A DNA stretch of 64,000 nucleotides, taken from NCBI GenBank assembly GCA_937967455.1, contig CALCJK010000003.1, positions 124,001 to 188,000 on the forward strand, in the 5' to 3' direction. Position numbers and translations under genes: made by a program. Below are positions 54,857 to 63,476 of the stretch, in pieces. This stretch comes from an uncultured bacterium (lineage in GTDB: Bacteria; Bacteroidota; Ignavibacteria; UBA10030; BY39). Below the pieces are notes generated by a model that ran no database searches, had not been told where the DNA came from, and worked only from the letters and a program-made list of their open reading frames with translations. Numbering within the stretch: the first letter of the stretch is position 1; every line of letters starts with the position of its first letter.

Positions 54857-57043
54857 ATGAAACGATATCTTAATATTTTTGGAATTATTCTGTTCATTTT
54901 TAATATCAATTATTTAAATTCACAGGTTAAAGAGAAAGAACTTACACTTGAGGATATATTCTCTTCAAGTAAATTTAATATCAAAACTTTAAAAAATGTA
55001 ACCTGGCTGAGGTCTGGGAAAGCATTTTTATACTTACAAACTGATACGTCTACAAAACAAACGGATATATGGAAATATGATATCAAAACTGGTAAACGAG
55101 AAATTTTCATTAACGCAGCTAAGCTCGACACACAAGGTAGTATTTTCAGAATTGAAAATTATATTTTATCGCGTGATGATTCAAAAATTCTGTTTACAGG
55201 AATCTTACCAGCCAGAGCAATTAAGTCAGGTGGTAACATATTCTTATATGATCTTAAAACAAAAAACTTTTATCAATTAACTGATACTGAATCTGAACAG
55301 GTAAACATAAAGTTTTCACCCGATGGCAAATATGTGGGTTTTGTTCGTGACAATAACATATTTATTATTGATACGGAAAAATTTCAGGAAACGCAGCTTA
55401 CATTTGATGGGAATAAACACATACTTAACGGGAAATTTGACTGGGTGTATGAGGAAGAATGGAGTATTATTGATGGTTGGAGTTGGTCAGAGGATAGTAA
55501 ATATATTGCTTTCTGGCAACTTGATGAGAATCAGGTACCTGAATTCCCTATAATTAATTATGCAAATGACCCGCCTGAAATTAAAAAGATTCGTTATCCA
55601 AAAGCTGGACAGAAAAACTCAATTGTTAAAATTGGCGTTATCAATATAAAAACAAAAGAAATAAAGTGGTTTGATATAGGATCAGAAGAAGATATTTATA
55701 TTCCGCGTATTTTCTGGATTCCCAAGAGCAATAAACTCGCAATTTTTAAAGTAAACCGATTACAAAATAAATTAGAAATTCTGGAAGCTGATCCTATAAC
55801 CTCAAAAACTAAAAAATTAATGGAAGAAAATTCTGATACATGGCTTGATGTTGAACAATCAAATTATTTTTTTCTAAATGATGGCAGTTTCATTTATACA
55901 TCTGAGAAAGATGGATACAACCACATTTATATTACAACATTCTCTAATAAAATTGGTAGTAGGCAAATTACAAAAGGTGAATTTGATGTAGTTAAAATAT
56001 TAACAATCGATGAAAAGAAGAAAATAATTTACTTTACTTCGACTGAAAAATCACCGTTAGAACGACACTTATATCAGGTTTATTTCAACGGTAAAGGATT
56101 TAAAAGAGTAACTCAGGAAAGTGGCACTCACACGATTAATATCTCACCTAATTTTGAATATTATATTGATACGTATTCAAATGCTAATTCTATTCCAAAA
56201 GTAATTTTATACAGTATAGATGGAAAATTAATAAGAACAATCGAAAATAATGATATTCCTGCATTTGATGAGTATAAGCTAAGCAAAAAGGAGTTCTTTA
56301 AATTTAGAACATCAGATAATGTTGAGTTAAATGGATGGATTATTAAACCCGTCGATTTTGACCCACAAAAGAAATATCCAGTTTTGATTTATGTTTATGG
56401 TGGTCCTGGTTCTCAAACCGTTTTTGATCAATGGGATCGAAATAATTTATGGTATACGTTACTAACTCAAAAAGGGTATATTATTGTCAGTGTAGATGGT
56501 AGAGGAACAGGTGCTCGAGGGACTAATTTTAGAAAAATTGTTTATAAGAATTTAGGAAAGTGGGAAACTCACGACCAGATAGAAGCAGCAAAGTATTTAG
56601 CAAATTTATCATATATAGATAAAAGTAGGATTGGAATTTGGGGTTGGAGCTATGGTGGATACATGGCTTTAATGAGCATTTTGCTGGGGAATGAAATATT
56701 TAAAACAGCTATAGCCGTTGCACCCGTCACAGATTGGAAGTATTATGATACTATTTATACAGAACGTTATATGCAAACCCCAGAATTAAATCCAGACGGC
56801 TATAAAGAAAGTTCTGTGTTAAGTTATGTTGATTATCTGAGAGGAAAACTACTTGTAATTCACGGCACTGATGACGATAACGTTCATTGGCAAAATACAA
56901 TTAGCTTAGTAAATGCATTACAAAAGAATAATAAGCAATTTTTGACAATGTTTTATCCAGGAAAAGATCACAGTATTTCAGGAGGTATAACACGTTTACA
57001 TCTTTATGCATTAATGACAAATTTTATATTAGAGAATCTATAA
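54857..57043 (+). CDS. Exported dipeptidyl-peptidase IV-like serine peptidase (S9)
   Basis: A peptidase of about 728 residues. ATG 54857 is chosen because it starts a signal peptide (MKRYLNIFGIILFIFNINYLNSQ); an upstream GTG at 54842 is possible. A beta-propeller domain (about 40-490) contains the DPP-IV double-Glu motif in FDWVYEEEWS. The alpha/beta hydrolase domain has the serine in GWSYGGYMALM, Asp in HGTDDDNVH and His in GKDHSISGG. It would remove X-Pro dipeptides from peptides released by the other peptidases. Confidence 0.93.
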   Translation: MKRYLNIFGIILFIFNINYLNSQVKEKELTLEDIFSSSKFNIKTLKNVTWLRSGKAFLYLQTDTSTKQTDIWKYDIKTGKREIFINAAKLDTQGSIFRIENYILSRDDSKILFTGILPARAIKSGGNIFLYDLKTKNFYQLTDTESEQVNIKFSPDGKYVGFVRDNNIFIIDTEKFQETQLTFDGNKHILNGKFDWVYEEEWSIIDGWSWSEDSKYIAFWQLDENQVPEFPIINYANDPPEIKKIRYPKAGQKNSIVKIGVINIKTKEIKWFDIGSEEDIYIPRIFWIPKSNKLAIFKVNRLQNKLEILEADPITSKTKKLMEENSDTWLDVEQSNYFFLNDGSFIYTSEKDGYNHIYITTFSNKIGSRQITKGEFDVVKILTIDEKKKIIYFTSTEKSPLERHLYQVYFNGKGFKRVTQESGTHTINISPNFEYYIDTYSNANSIPKVILYSIDGKLIRTIENNDIPAFDEYKLSKKEFFKFRTSDNVELNGWIIKPVDFDPQKKYPVLIYVYGGPGSQTVFDQWDRNNLWYTLLTQKGYIIVSVDGRGTGARGTNFRKIVYKNLGKWETHDQIEAAKYLANLSYIDKSRIGIWGWSYGGYMALMSILLGNEIFKTAIAVAPVTDWKYYDTIYTERYMQTPELNPDGYKESSVLSYVDYLRGKLLVIHGTDDDNVHWQNTISLVNALQKNNKQFLTMFYPGKDHSISGGITRLHLYALMTNFILENL

Positions 57044-57069
57044 ATCCATAGAAATTTTAAACCTCTTGA

Positions 57070-58329
57070 ATGAAATCATCAAATAAAATTGTATTCGTTA
57101 TATTTTTATTTGCTTTGTTACTCCGCTTAAATTTTGCATTATTCACACCAAATTGGCAGGTAGCTGATGAGTATCCACACTTTTATGTTATAAAATACCT
57201 TTCATTATTTGGAACCTTTCCTGAAAGTCAACCTAAGTTTCCTTACTACGAAGCATATCAACCGCCATTGTATTACTATGCAGCAAAGTTAATTTACAAT
57301 ATTTTTAAAAACTATGATTTTCCTTCACCACAAATTTTTCAGGAATTTGATCCAGACACACTAACACATCCACCAAATATTGCTCTGATTATTTTAAGAT
57401 TATTTTCTGTTTCTTTGGGTATGTTAAATTTTTTTTTAATATATAAAATTGCTTTAATATTTTTTAGAGATGATAGTGTAATATATGTTTTATTAATAGC
57501 TTCTACGCTTCCATCATTTGTTATAAATAGTTCCTCTGTCACAAATGATTCACTAGCTAATTTAATTGGAACTTTGATGATTTTAATTTTAATTAAGGGA
57601 ATTAATATTGGAAATGGCAGAATACATTATTTAAGAAGTTTATCATTAGGATTAGCATTAGGACTTGCTCTGGTTACAAAACTGAATTTATATCCATTTT
57701 TATTAATAATACTTATAGGATTTTTCTTATATCCAATCACACTCAAAGAAATTTTAAAAAATATTACTTTCGTTTTGATTATTGCATTAGTAATTTCTTT
57801 CTGGTATTTCTATTACAATATCTTAAATTATGGAAGTTTTATAGTAATTTCACCAGGTGTAGAAAAAGATTATTTTATTCAGAATTTTTCGTTAAACAAA
57901 ATTATTTATGGTTTCAGAAATTTGTTTTGGAGTTTTTGGGCAGCAGCTGGCAGAATTTATCAAATTCATCTACCTGCATATTTATATATTCTCGTATTTT
58001 TCCCAATTACATTGGTTTCATTAATTGGAAACCTCAAATATATTTTCGTCAAAAATTCCTTATTTGATGAACGGATATATTATTTTTATTTATTTTTATT
58101 TTCTACGTTAATTTTTATTGGTTCGGCTCTCTATTTTCATTTTATTTCAATAAATCATTCTGCATGGGGTAGATATATGTTTCCTAATATTGCTCCTTTT
58201 TTAATTTTATTTGTATTTGGAGTTAAAAATATCTTTAATGAAAATTTGTATCGTTATTTGATGTTAATTTTATTCGTAATACAAGTTTGTGTGTGTTTAT
58301 ATCTTTTTTTAGAAGTGGTTAAATATTAA
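57070..58329 (+). CDS. Membrane glycosyltransferase, GT39/ArnT-like
   Basis: A 419-residue protein with about ten membrane helices. The first loop has NWQVADEYPHFYVIKYLS, an acidic DE-x-x-H motif that is common in GT-C polyprenyl-phosphate sugar transferases. The substrate cannot be told. It is 26 bp after the DPP-IV gene. A TTG-N20-TAAATTTG promoter pair lies between this gene and nuoA. Confidence 0.72.
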   Translation: MKSSNKIVFVIFLFALLLRLNFALFTPNWQVADEYPHFYVIKYLSLFGTFPESQPKFPYYEAYQPPLYYYAAKLIYNIFKNYDFPSPQIFQEFDPDTLTHPPNIALIILRLFSVSLGMLNFFLIYKIALIFFRDDSVIYVLLIASTLPSFVINSSSVTNDSLANLIGTLMILILIKGINIGNGRIHYLRSLSLGLALGLALVTKLNLYPFLLIILIGFFLYPITLKEILKNITFVLIIALVISFWYFYYNILNYGSFIVISPGVEKDYFIQNFSLNKIIYGFRNLFWSFWAAAGRIYQIHLPAYLYILVFFPITLVSLIGNLKYIFVKNSLFDERIYYFYLFLFSTLIFIGSALYFHFISINHSAWGRYMFPNIAPFLILFVFGVKNIFNENLYRYLMLILFVIQVCVCLYLFLEVVKY

Positions 58330-58352
58330 TTTATGAATCTCTTATTAAAAAG

Positions 58353-58383
58353 TTGACTTTCATAAGGATTTTATATAAATTTG
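58353..58383 (+). promoter_or_regulatory. Candidate nuo operon promoter
   Basis: TTG (58353-58355) and TAAATTTG (58376-58383) are 20 bp apart and match the Bacteroidota consensus TTG/TAnnTTTG perfectly. It lies 21 bp before the nuoA ATG. Confidence 0.6.
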
Positions 58384-58404
58384 AAGAAATTTTAGAAACA
58401 ATAT

Positions 58405-58761
58405 ATGTTAGCAAATTATATTCCTATAGCTATTTTGTTGGTAATTTCAATAATTTTTGGATATGCATTATCCAAAGTTAATGAAATATTTGGGCCTAAA
58501 AAGCCATCGGATGAAAAGCTTTCTACATATGAGAGTGGGATGGAACCTGTAAGAACAGCACACGAACGATTTTCTGTAAAATTCTTCATTGTAGCAATGA
58601 TGTTTATAATTTTTGATATTGAAATTGTATTCTTATATCCCTGGGCTGTTGCTTATCGTGAATTGGGTTTGTTTGGTTTTGTTGAGATGTTCATATTTTT
58701 GTTCATATTACTAATAGGATATTTTTATATATGGAAGAAAGGAGCCTTAAGATGGGATTAG
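58405..58761 (+). CDS. nuoA: NADH-quinone oxidoreductase subunit A
   Basis: A 118-residue membrane subunit with three helices. [20 protein letters not shown] (conserved Glu and acidic loop) and [13 protein letters not shown] are diagnostic for NuoA/ND3. First gene of a nuo operon with its own promoter. Confidence 0.96.
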   Translation: MLANYIPIAILLVISIIFGYALSKVNEIFGPKKPSDEKLSTYESGMEPVRTAHERFSVKFFIVAMMFIIFDIEIVFLYPWAVAYRELGLFGFVEMFIFLFILLIGYFYIWKKGALRWD

Positions 58762-59243
58762 TTGAAAGAGAAAGTTTTTTTACAACTAAACTTGAAGCAT
58801 TTATAAATTGGTGTAGAAAAAATTCTCTCTGGCCAATGCCAATGGGGATATCCTGCTGTGCAATTGAAATGATGTCGTTTGCTGGACCAAGATTCGATGT
58901 ATCAAGGTTCGGTTCAGAAGTATTTAGATTTTCACCACGCCAGTCTGATCTGATGATTGTGGCTGGAACAGTAACTTATAAAATGGCTAAAGTTGTAAGA
59001 AAAATTTATGATCAGATGCCCGAACCTAAGTGGGTAATTTCAATGGGTGCGTGTGCATCAACGGGTGGAATGTATAGATCATATTCTGTCGTTCAGGGAA
59101 TTGATTTATTTGTTCCAGTTGATATATATGTTGCAGGTTGTCCTCCAAGGCCTGATGCGGTTTTAAAAGCATTAATTGAACTTCAAAAGAAAATACAAGC
59201 TGGTGAATCGAAACCGAGTAAAAAAATTTTTATAGAATCATAA
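58752..59243 (+). CDS. nuoB: NADH-quinone oxidoreductase subunit B
   Basis: About 163 residues. This subunit carries the terminal 4Fe-4S cluster N2; ligands are seen in [12 protein letters not shown] (adjacent Cys pair), [10 protein letters not shown] and [13 protein letters not shown] 58752 is the start because of an AAAGGAG ribosome-binding site eight bases upstream; the frame from 58731 is open but not used. It overlaps nuoA by 10 bp. Confidence 0.96.
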   Translation: MGLVERESFFTTKLEAFINWCRKNSLWPMPMGISCCAIEMMSFAGPRFDVSRFGSEVFRFSPRQSDLMIVAGTVTYKMAKVVRKIYDQMPEPKWVISMGACASTGGMYRSYSVVQGIDLFVPVDIYVAGCPPRPDAVLKALIELQKKIQAGESKPSKKIFIES

Positions 59244-59735
59244 ATGGAAAATATAAAAGAGCTACTTATAAGAAAATTAAAAGAAAATTTTAATTCTGAT
59301 ATTGAAGCTATTGTAGATTTTCAAAATACTCTAACCATTTTAATAAAGAAACAATGTTTGATAGAGGTTTGTAAGTTTTTGAAGAATGATCCAGATTTAC
59401 ATTTTGATATGTGTAAGGATGTTATTGGTGTGGATTATTACAGGCCTGAATTTAGATATGAAGTTGTTTACAACTTATACTCACTTAAGAACAATTATAG
59501 ATTCTTGCTTAAAATTAAGTTATCAGAAGAAGATATGCATGTGCCCACAGTAGTAAACATTTGGCCAGGAGCAAACTGGCCTGAAAGAGAGGTATATGAT
59601 TTCTTCGGGATCATATTTGATGGGCATCCAGATTTAAGAAGAATATATATGCCAGAAGAATTTGAATATTTTCCTCTAAGAAAAGAATTTCCATTGATGG
59701 GAATACCAGGTTCACTTGAACTTCCAAGAAAGTAA
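59244..59735 (+). CDS. nuoC: NADH-quinone oxidoreductase subunit C
   Basis: A 163-residue peripheral-arm subunit. The diagnostic end is ANWPEREVYDFFGIIFDGHPDLRRI and YMPEEFEYFPLRKEFPLMG. The ATG follows the nuoB stop with no gap. NuoC is not fused to NuoD here. Confidence 0.94.
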   Translation: MENIKELLIRKLKENFNSDIEAIVDFQNTLTILIKKQCLIEVCKFLKNDPDLHFDMCKDVIGVDYYRPEFRYEVVYNLYSLKNNYRFLLKIKLSEEDMHVPTVVNIWPGANWPEREVYDFFGIIFDGHPDLRRIYMPEEFEYFPLRKEFPLMGIPGSLELPRK

Positions 59736-59742
59736 ATTAAAA

Positions 59743-60996
59743 ATGTTTGAAGCTAAAGAGAAAATTAATAAAAGTAAAATACTTGAAGCTTTAGAAAATC
59801 AAGACGTTAGCATATATTTTGATGACCCACTCGATAGCGATATGGTTTTAAATATGGGTCCTCAGCATCCAGCAACTCACGGTGTATTGCGATTACTCAT
59901 TCGTTTAGATGGGGAAACTATTATTGGAGTCGTTCCTGATATTGGATATTTACATCGTGGTTATGAAAAATTAGCTGAAAATATGACATATCATGAATAT
60001 ATCCCCCACACAGATCGTTTAGACTATTTATCTCCACTTGCGAATAACGTTGCATATTGTTTAGCAGTTGAAAAATTAGCAGGTATTGAAGTCCCGCGTA
60101 GAGCACAATTCATACGTGTAATTGCTTCGGAGATGGCAAGGATAATGTCGCATCTAGTTGCTATTGGTTCAACAGCTATGGATGTTGGGGCACTTACCGT
60201 TTTACTCTGGGCTTTTAGAGAAAGAGAAAAACTTCAGGATATTCAGGATGTTTTTACTGGTGTTCGATTTACAACAAGTTATGCTAGAATCGGTGGATTA
60301 GCACAGGATATGTCCGATGAAGCAATTAATATGCTTAAGGATTTCTTGGAACAATTCCCAGAAAAATTAAATGAAATAGAAAAATTATTATTAAAAAATA
60401 GAATTTTTATTCAGAGGTCTGAAGGTATAGGAGTTATTTCAAAGGAAACTGCAATTGCAATGGGATTAACAGGCCCAAACCTTCGGGCATCTGGTGTAGC
60501 ACACGACATTAGAAGAGATGAACCATATCTAGTATACAACGAATTAGATTTTGATATACCAATATATGAGGAAGGTGATGCTCTTGCGAGATTTTATGTT
60601 AGGATAGATGAAATGAAAGAAAGTGTTAAGATAATTCATCAAGCTATCGAAAAATTACCGAAAGGTCCAATTAATGCAGCAAATCCAAAGCGTGTGCTTC
60701 CAAATAAAGAGAGAATATATAGTAAAATGGAAGAATTAATTTACGATTTTATGTTAATAAATTTTGGGATAAACCCACCTGTTGGTGAAGTTTATCACGC
60801 AGTAGAAAATTCAAAAGGGGAACTGGGCTTTTACATTTCAAGTATGGGACAGGGTTCACCATGGAGATTAAAAATTCATTCTCCATCATTTATAAACATA
60901 CAGGCACTTCCAATTCTTTTAAAAGGTCACCTTGTTTCTGATGTTGTCGCAATTATTGGTAGTATTGATCCTGTAATGGGCGAAGCAGATAAATAA
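59743..60996 (+). CDS. nuoD: NADH-quinone oxidoreductase subunit D
   Basis: About 417 residues, 49-kDa-type subunit that helps form the quinone site. LNMGPQHPATHGVLRLL and IGYLHRGYEKLAEN are diagnostic, and the C terminus ends near DPVMGEADK. A longer frame begins at TTG 59716 inside nuoC, but ATG 59743 is preferred. Confidence 0.96.
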   Translation: MFEAKEKINKSKILEALENQDVSIYFDDPLDSDMVLNMGPQHPATHGVLRLLIRLDGETIIGVVPDIGYLHRGYEKLAENMTYHEYIPHTDRLDYLSPLANNVAYCLAVEKLAGIEVPRRAQFIRVIASEMARIMSHLVAIGSTAMDVGALTVLLWAFREREKLQDIQDVFTGVRFTTSYARIGGLAQDMSDEAINMLKDFLEQFPEKLNEIEKLLLKNRIFIQRSEGIGVISKETAIAMGLTGPNLRASGVAHDIRRDEPYLVYNELDFDIPIYEEGDALARFYVRIDEMKESVKIIHQAIEKLPKGPINAANPKRVLPNKERIYSKMEELIYDFMLINFGINPPVGEVYHAVENSKGELGFYISSMGQGSPWRLKIHSPSFINIQALPILLKGHLVSDVVAIIGSIDPVMGEADK

Positions 60997-61020
60997 TGTA
61001 TCATAAATTTGTTTTATCAA

Positions 61021-61485
61021 ATGTTTAACGATGAAAATCTAAAAAAGTTAGAAGAATTAAAAAAAAGATATCCAACAAACAAAGCACTAACTTTACCGGC
61101 ATTATGGCTTGCTCAAGAGCAGTTTGGTTGGATATCAGAAGATATTATGCGATATATAGCAGATTTAATTAATGTTCCATATAATCATGTCTACAGTGTA
61201 GCTAGTTTTTATACTATGTATAATAAAAAACCGGTAGGGAAATATCATATACAAATCTGTACAAATATATCCTGTCAACTTATGGGCTCGGAAAATATTA
61301 TCCAATATTTGTGTAAAAAGTTAGAAATTAATTTAGGTAACACAACATCTGATGGGAAATTTACATTATCAGAAGTTGAATGTTTAGGTGCCTGTGGTGG
61401 TGCACCAGCAATGCAAATTAACGATGAATATTATGAAAAACTATCTCCTGAAAAAATCGATAAAATACTCCTTAATTTAAAGTAA
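61021..61485 (+). CDS. nuoE: NADH-quinone oxidoreductase subunit E
   Basis: About 154 residues. It has the thioredoxin-like 2Fe-2S fold; the ligands are in CTNISCQLMG and ECLGACGGAPAM. Upstream YNHVYSVASFYTMYNKKPVGKY is typical. ATG 61021 is chosen; TTG 61009 is also in frame. With NuoF it forms the NADH-oxidising module. Confidence 0.95.
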   Translation: MFNDENLKKLEELKKRYPTNKALTLPALWLAQEQFGWISEDIMRYIADLINVPYNHVYSVASFYTMYNKKPVGKYHIQICTNISCQLMGSENIIQYLCKKLEINLGNTTSDGKFTLSEVECLGACGGAPAMQINDEYYEKLSPEKIDKILLNLK

Positions 61486-61489
61486 ACAT

Positions 61490-62788
61490 ATGCATACAAG
61501 TGATTTCAAAATACTTTTACCAGATATTCCAAATATTCATCAGATTGAAGTGTATGAAAAAAACAATGGTTATAATGCTCTAAGAAAAGCGTTAAATATG
61601 AGTCCTGATGATGTAATATCAGAAGTAAAAAAATCAGGGTTGCGTGGAAGAGGTGGTGCAGCTTTTCCAACAGGACTTAAATGGAGCTTTATGCCAAAAT
61701 CAAACGACAAACCAAAATATCTGTGTGCAAATGGCGATGAAGGTGAACCAGGTACATTTAAAGATCGTCAGATATTTGAATTTAATCCGCATATGTTCAT
61801 TGAGGGATCTTTGATCGCTGCATATGCAATGGGAGTACAAACTATTTATGTATATATTCGTGGCGAGTACAAAAAGTGGATAGATCTACTTCAAAAAGCA
61901 ATTGATGATGCATACTCAAGAAATTATATAGGTAAAAGCATACTTGGAACGGGATTCAGTACTGATATGTATATTCATCGTGGTGCTGGTGCATATATTT
62001 GTGGTGAAGAATCATCACTTATGAATTCTATCGAAGGTGAAAGGGGATATCCCAGGGTTAAACCACCTTTTCCAGCACAATTCGGATTATGGGGTAATCC
62101 AACAAATGTTAACAATATTGAAACGTTGTCTTGTGTTCCTGCTATTATTAATAATGGTGGTGATTGGTTTTCTAAAATTGGAGTTCCAACACATCCTGGA
62201 ACAATTTTATTTGGTGTAAGTGGCCATGTTAAAAATCCGGGGGTTTTCGAGTTACCGACGGGTGTGTTAATAACAGATTTAATTTATAAATATGCAGGTG
62301 GGGTAATTGGAGATAAGAAAATTAAAGCAGTAATACCTGGTGGTTCTTCTGTCCCTTGGCTTAGGGGGGATGAACTTGAAGGCATAAAAATGGATTTGGA
62401 TTCATTAAGAGCTGCGGGTTCCGCAATAGGGACTGGTGGTGTCATTGTGATGAATGAAGATACAGATATTTTAAAAGTTCTAAAAAGAATTTCACGATTT
62501 TATCATCACGAATCTTGTGGGCAATGTACACCATGTAGGGAAGGCACTGGTTGGATGGAAAAAATTCTCGACAGATTCATTAGAGGTGAAGGTACTTTAA
62601 AAGATATTGATCTCTTACTAGATGTAGCGAATAACATTGAAGGTAATACTATTTGTGCTCTTGGTGATGCAGCCGCATGGCCAGTGCAGAGTGTAATTAA
62701 AAAATTTAGGGATGAATTTGAGCGAAGAGCAAGAAAAGAACCTTTACCCAAAAAAACTATTTCTCCTCCACATTTAGTGAATATTTAA
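61490..62788 (+). CDS. nuoF: NADH-quinone oxidoreductase subunit F
   Basis: A 432-residue subunit that binds FMN and NADH and carries a 4Fe-4S cluster. GLRGRGGAAFPTGLKWSF and GDEGEPGTFKDR form the FMN/NADH site, and ESCGQCTPCREGTGW with the later Cys in GNTICALGD holds the cluster. It is the last nuo gene here; its stop overlaps the convergent cytochrome gene by 4 bp, so nuoG and the membrane subunits other than A must be elsewhere. Confidence 0.96.
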   Translation: MHTSDFKILLPDIPNIHQIEVYEKNNGYNALRKALNMSPDDVISEVKKSGLRGRGGAAFPTGLKWSFMPKSNDKPKYLCANGDEGEPGTFKDRQIFEFNPHMFIEGSLIAAYAMGVQTIYVYIRGEYKKWIDLLQKAIDDAYSRNYIGKSILGTGFSTDMYIHRGAGAYICGEESSLMNSIEGERGYPRVKPPFPAQFGLWGNPTNVNNIETLSCVPAIINNGGDWFSKIGVPTHPGTILFGVSGHVKNPGVFELPTGVLITDLIYKYAGGVIGDKKIKAVIPGGSSVPWLRGDELEGIKMDLDSLRAAGSAIGTGGVIVMNEDTDILKVLKRISRFYHHESCGQCTPCREGTGWMEKILDRFIRGEGTLKDIDLLLDVANNIEGNTICALGDAAAWPVQSVIKKFRDEFERRARKEPLPKKTISPPHLVNI

Positions 62789-63201
62789 TTAAGTGGGGCA
62801 CCCTGTCTGATCCATCTTTTCAATCCATTAATCTGATTTGCGTTTAATGGTGGCCTATCTGGTGGCATCCGTACACCAACTTTACCTTCGACTCTTAAGA
62901 TCAAAGGACTGGCATCTGGGTCACCTCTGTAAATTACTTGTCTACTTGCTCCAGTCATAAAGTTGTCATAATCATCTAAACTAAATCCACGTATATCTTT
63001 TGTGTCAGATCCATGGCAACCTACAAATGCACAACTGCAATCAAATAATGGCTGTACATGTGTTAGATATCTAACAGTTCCTGTATCAGGAAAAACTATT
63101 GAATCGCAAGTTTCAGCAGATTCATCTTTGCAAGAATAGCTTAAGAAAATTAGTAAACTTATTATCGTAACAATTGTAAATTTAAATATAATTTGATTCA
63201 T
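62785..63201 (-). CDS. Cytochrome c-like lipoprotein
   Basis: The 138-residue protein has a lipobox ending at C24 (LSYSC). The haem-type motif is CAFVGCHG, which is C-x4-CH rather than the usual C-x2-CH; a further Cys two residues before the first gives CSCAFVGCH. A late MPP motif (VRMPPDRPP) and the ending WIRQGAPL fit the small planctomycete/Bacteroidota-type cytochrome family. If it carries haem, it would transfer electrons at the outer side. It is convergent with nuoF. Confidence 0.78.
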   Translation of the reverse strand: MNQIIFKFTIVTIISLLIFLSYSCKDESAETCDSIVFPDTGTVRYLTHVQPLFDCSCAFVGCHGSDTKDIRGFSLDDYDNFMTGASRQVIYRGDPDASPLILRVEGKVGVRMPPDRPPLNANQINGLKRWIRQGAPLN

Positions 63202-63208
63202 AACTCGT

Positions 63209-63240
63209 TAAATTTAACAATTAATATTTTAAATTACAAA
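63209..63240 (-). promoter_or_regulatory. Candidate promoter of the cytochrome-like gene
   Basis: On the minus strand TTTG (63237-63240) and TAAATTTA (63209-63216) are 20 bp apart, only 7 bp before the ATG, so the leader would be very short. Confidence 0.45.
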
Positions 63241-63263
63241 ATTTATTTTTTGAGATGAAAAAT

Positions 63264-63295
63264 TTTGATTTTCATTATCATTATTGTTATATTTG
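63264..63295 (+). promoter_or_regulatory. Candidate tRNA-Ala promoter
   Basis: TTTG (63264-63267) and TATATTTG (63288-63295) are 20 bp apart and lie 10 bp before the first base of mature tRNA-Ala. This is the best match in the window to the Bacteroidota TTTG/TAnnTTTG promoter. Confidence 0.65.
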
Positions 63296-63305
63296 AATTA
63301 CTAAT

Positions 63306-63378
63306 GGGGCCGTAGCTCAGCTGGGAGAGCGCCTGAATGGCATTCAGGAGGTCGTGAGTTCGATCCTCATCGGCTCCA
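63306..63378 (+). tRNA. tRNA-Ala (anticodon GGC)
   Basis: A 73-nt cloverleaf: acceptor GGGGCCG/CGGCTCC, D stem GCTC/GAGC, anticodon stem CCTGA/TCAGG with loop ATGGCAT (anticodon GGC at 63339-63341), T stem GTGAG/CTCAT with loop TTCGATC, discriminator A. CCA is not encoded. A terminator follows directly. Confidence 0.97.
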
Positions 63379-63381
63379 CAG

Positions 63382-63412
63382 AAAAAGGTAGTGAATTTTT
63401 CACTACCTTTTT
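63382..63412 (+). terminator. Terminator after tRNA-Ala
   Basis: A 14-bp stem AAAAAGGTAGTGAA (63382-63395) with TTCACTACCTTTTT (63399-63412) and a TTT loop, followed by more T. It lies three bases after the tRNA. Confidence 0.9.
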
Positions 63413-63432
63413 TATTTGTTAGTTTAATTTTC

Positions 63433-63463
63433 TTGCAAAATTCTATTTCAATTGATATATTTG
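63433..63463 (+). promoter_or_regulatory. Candidate promoter of the GHL10 gene
   Basis: TTG (63433-63435) and TATATTTG (63456-63463) are 20 bp apart, 13 bp before the ATG at 63477. Confidence 0.58.
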
Positions 63464-63476
63464 AAAAAATTTATTT

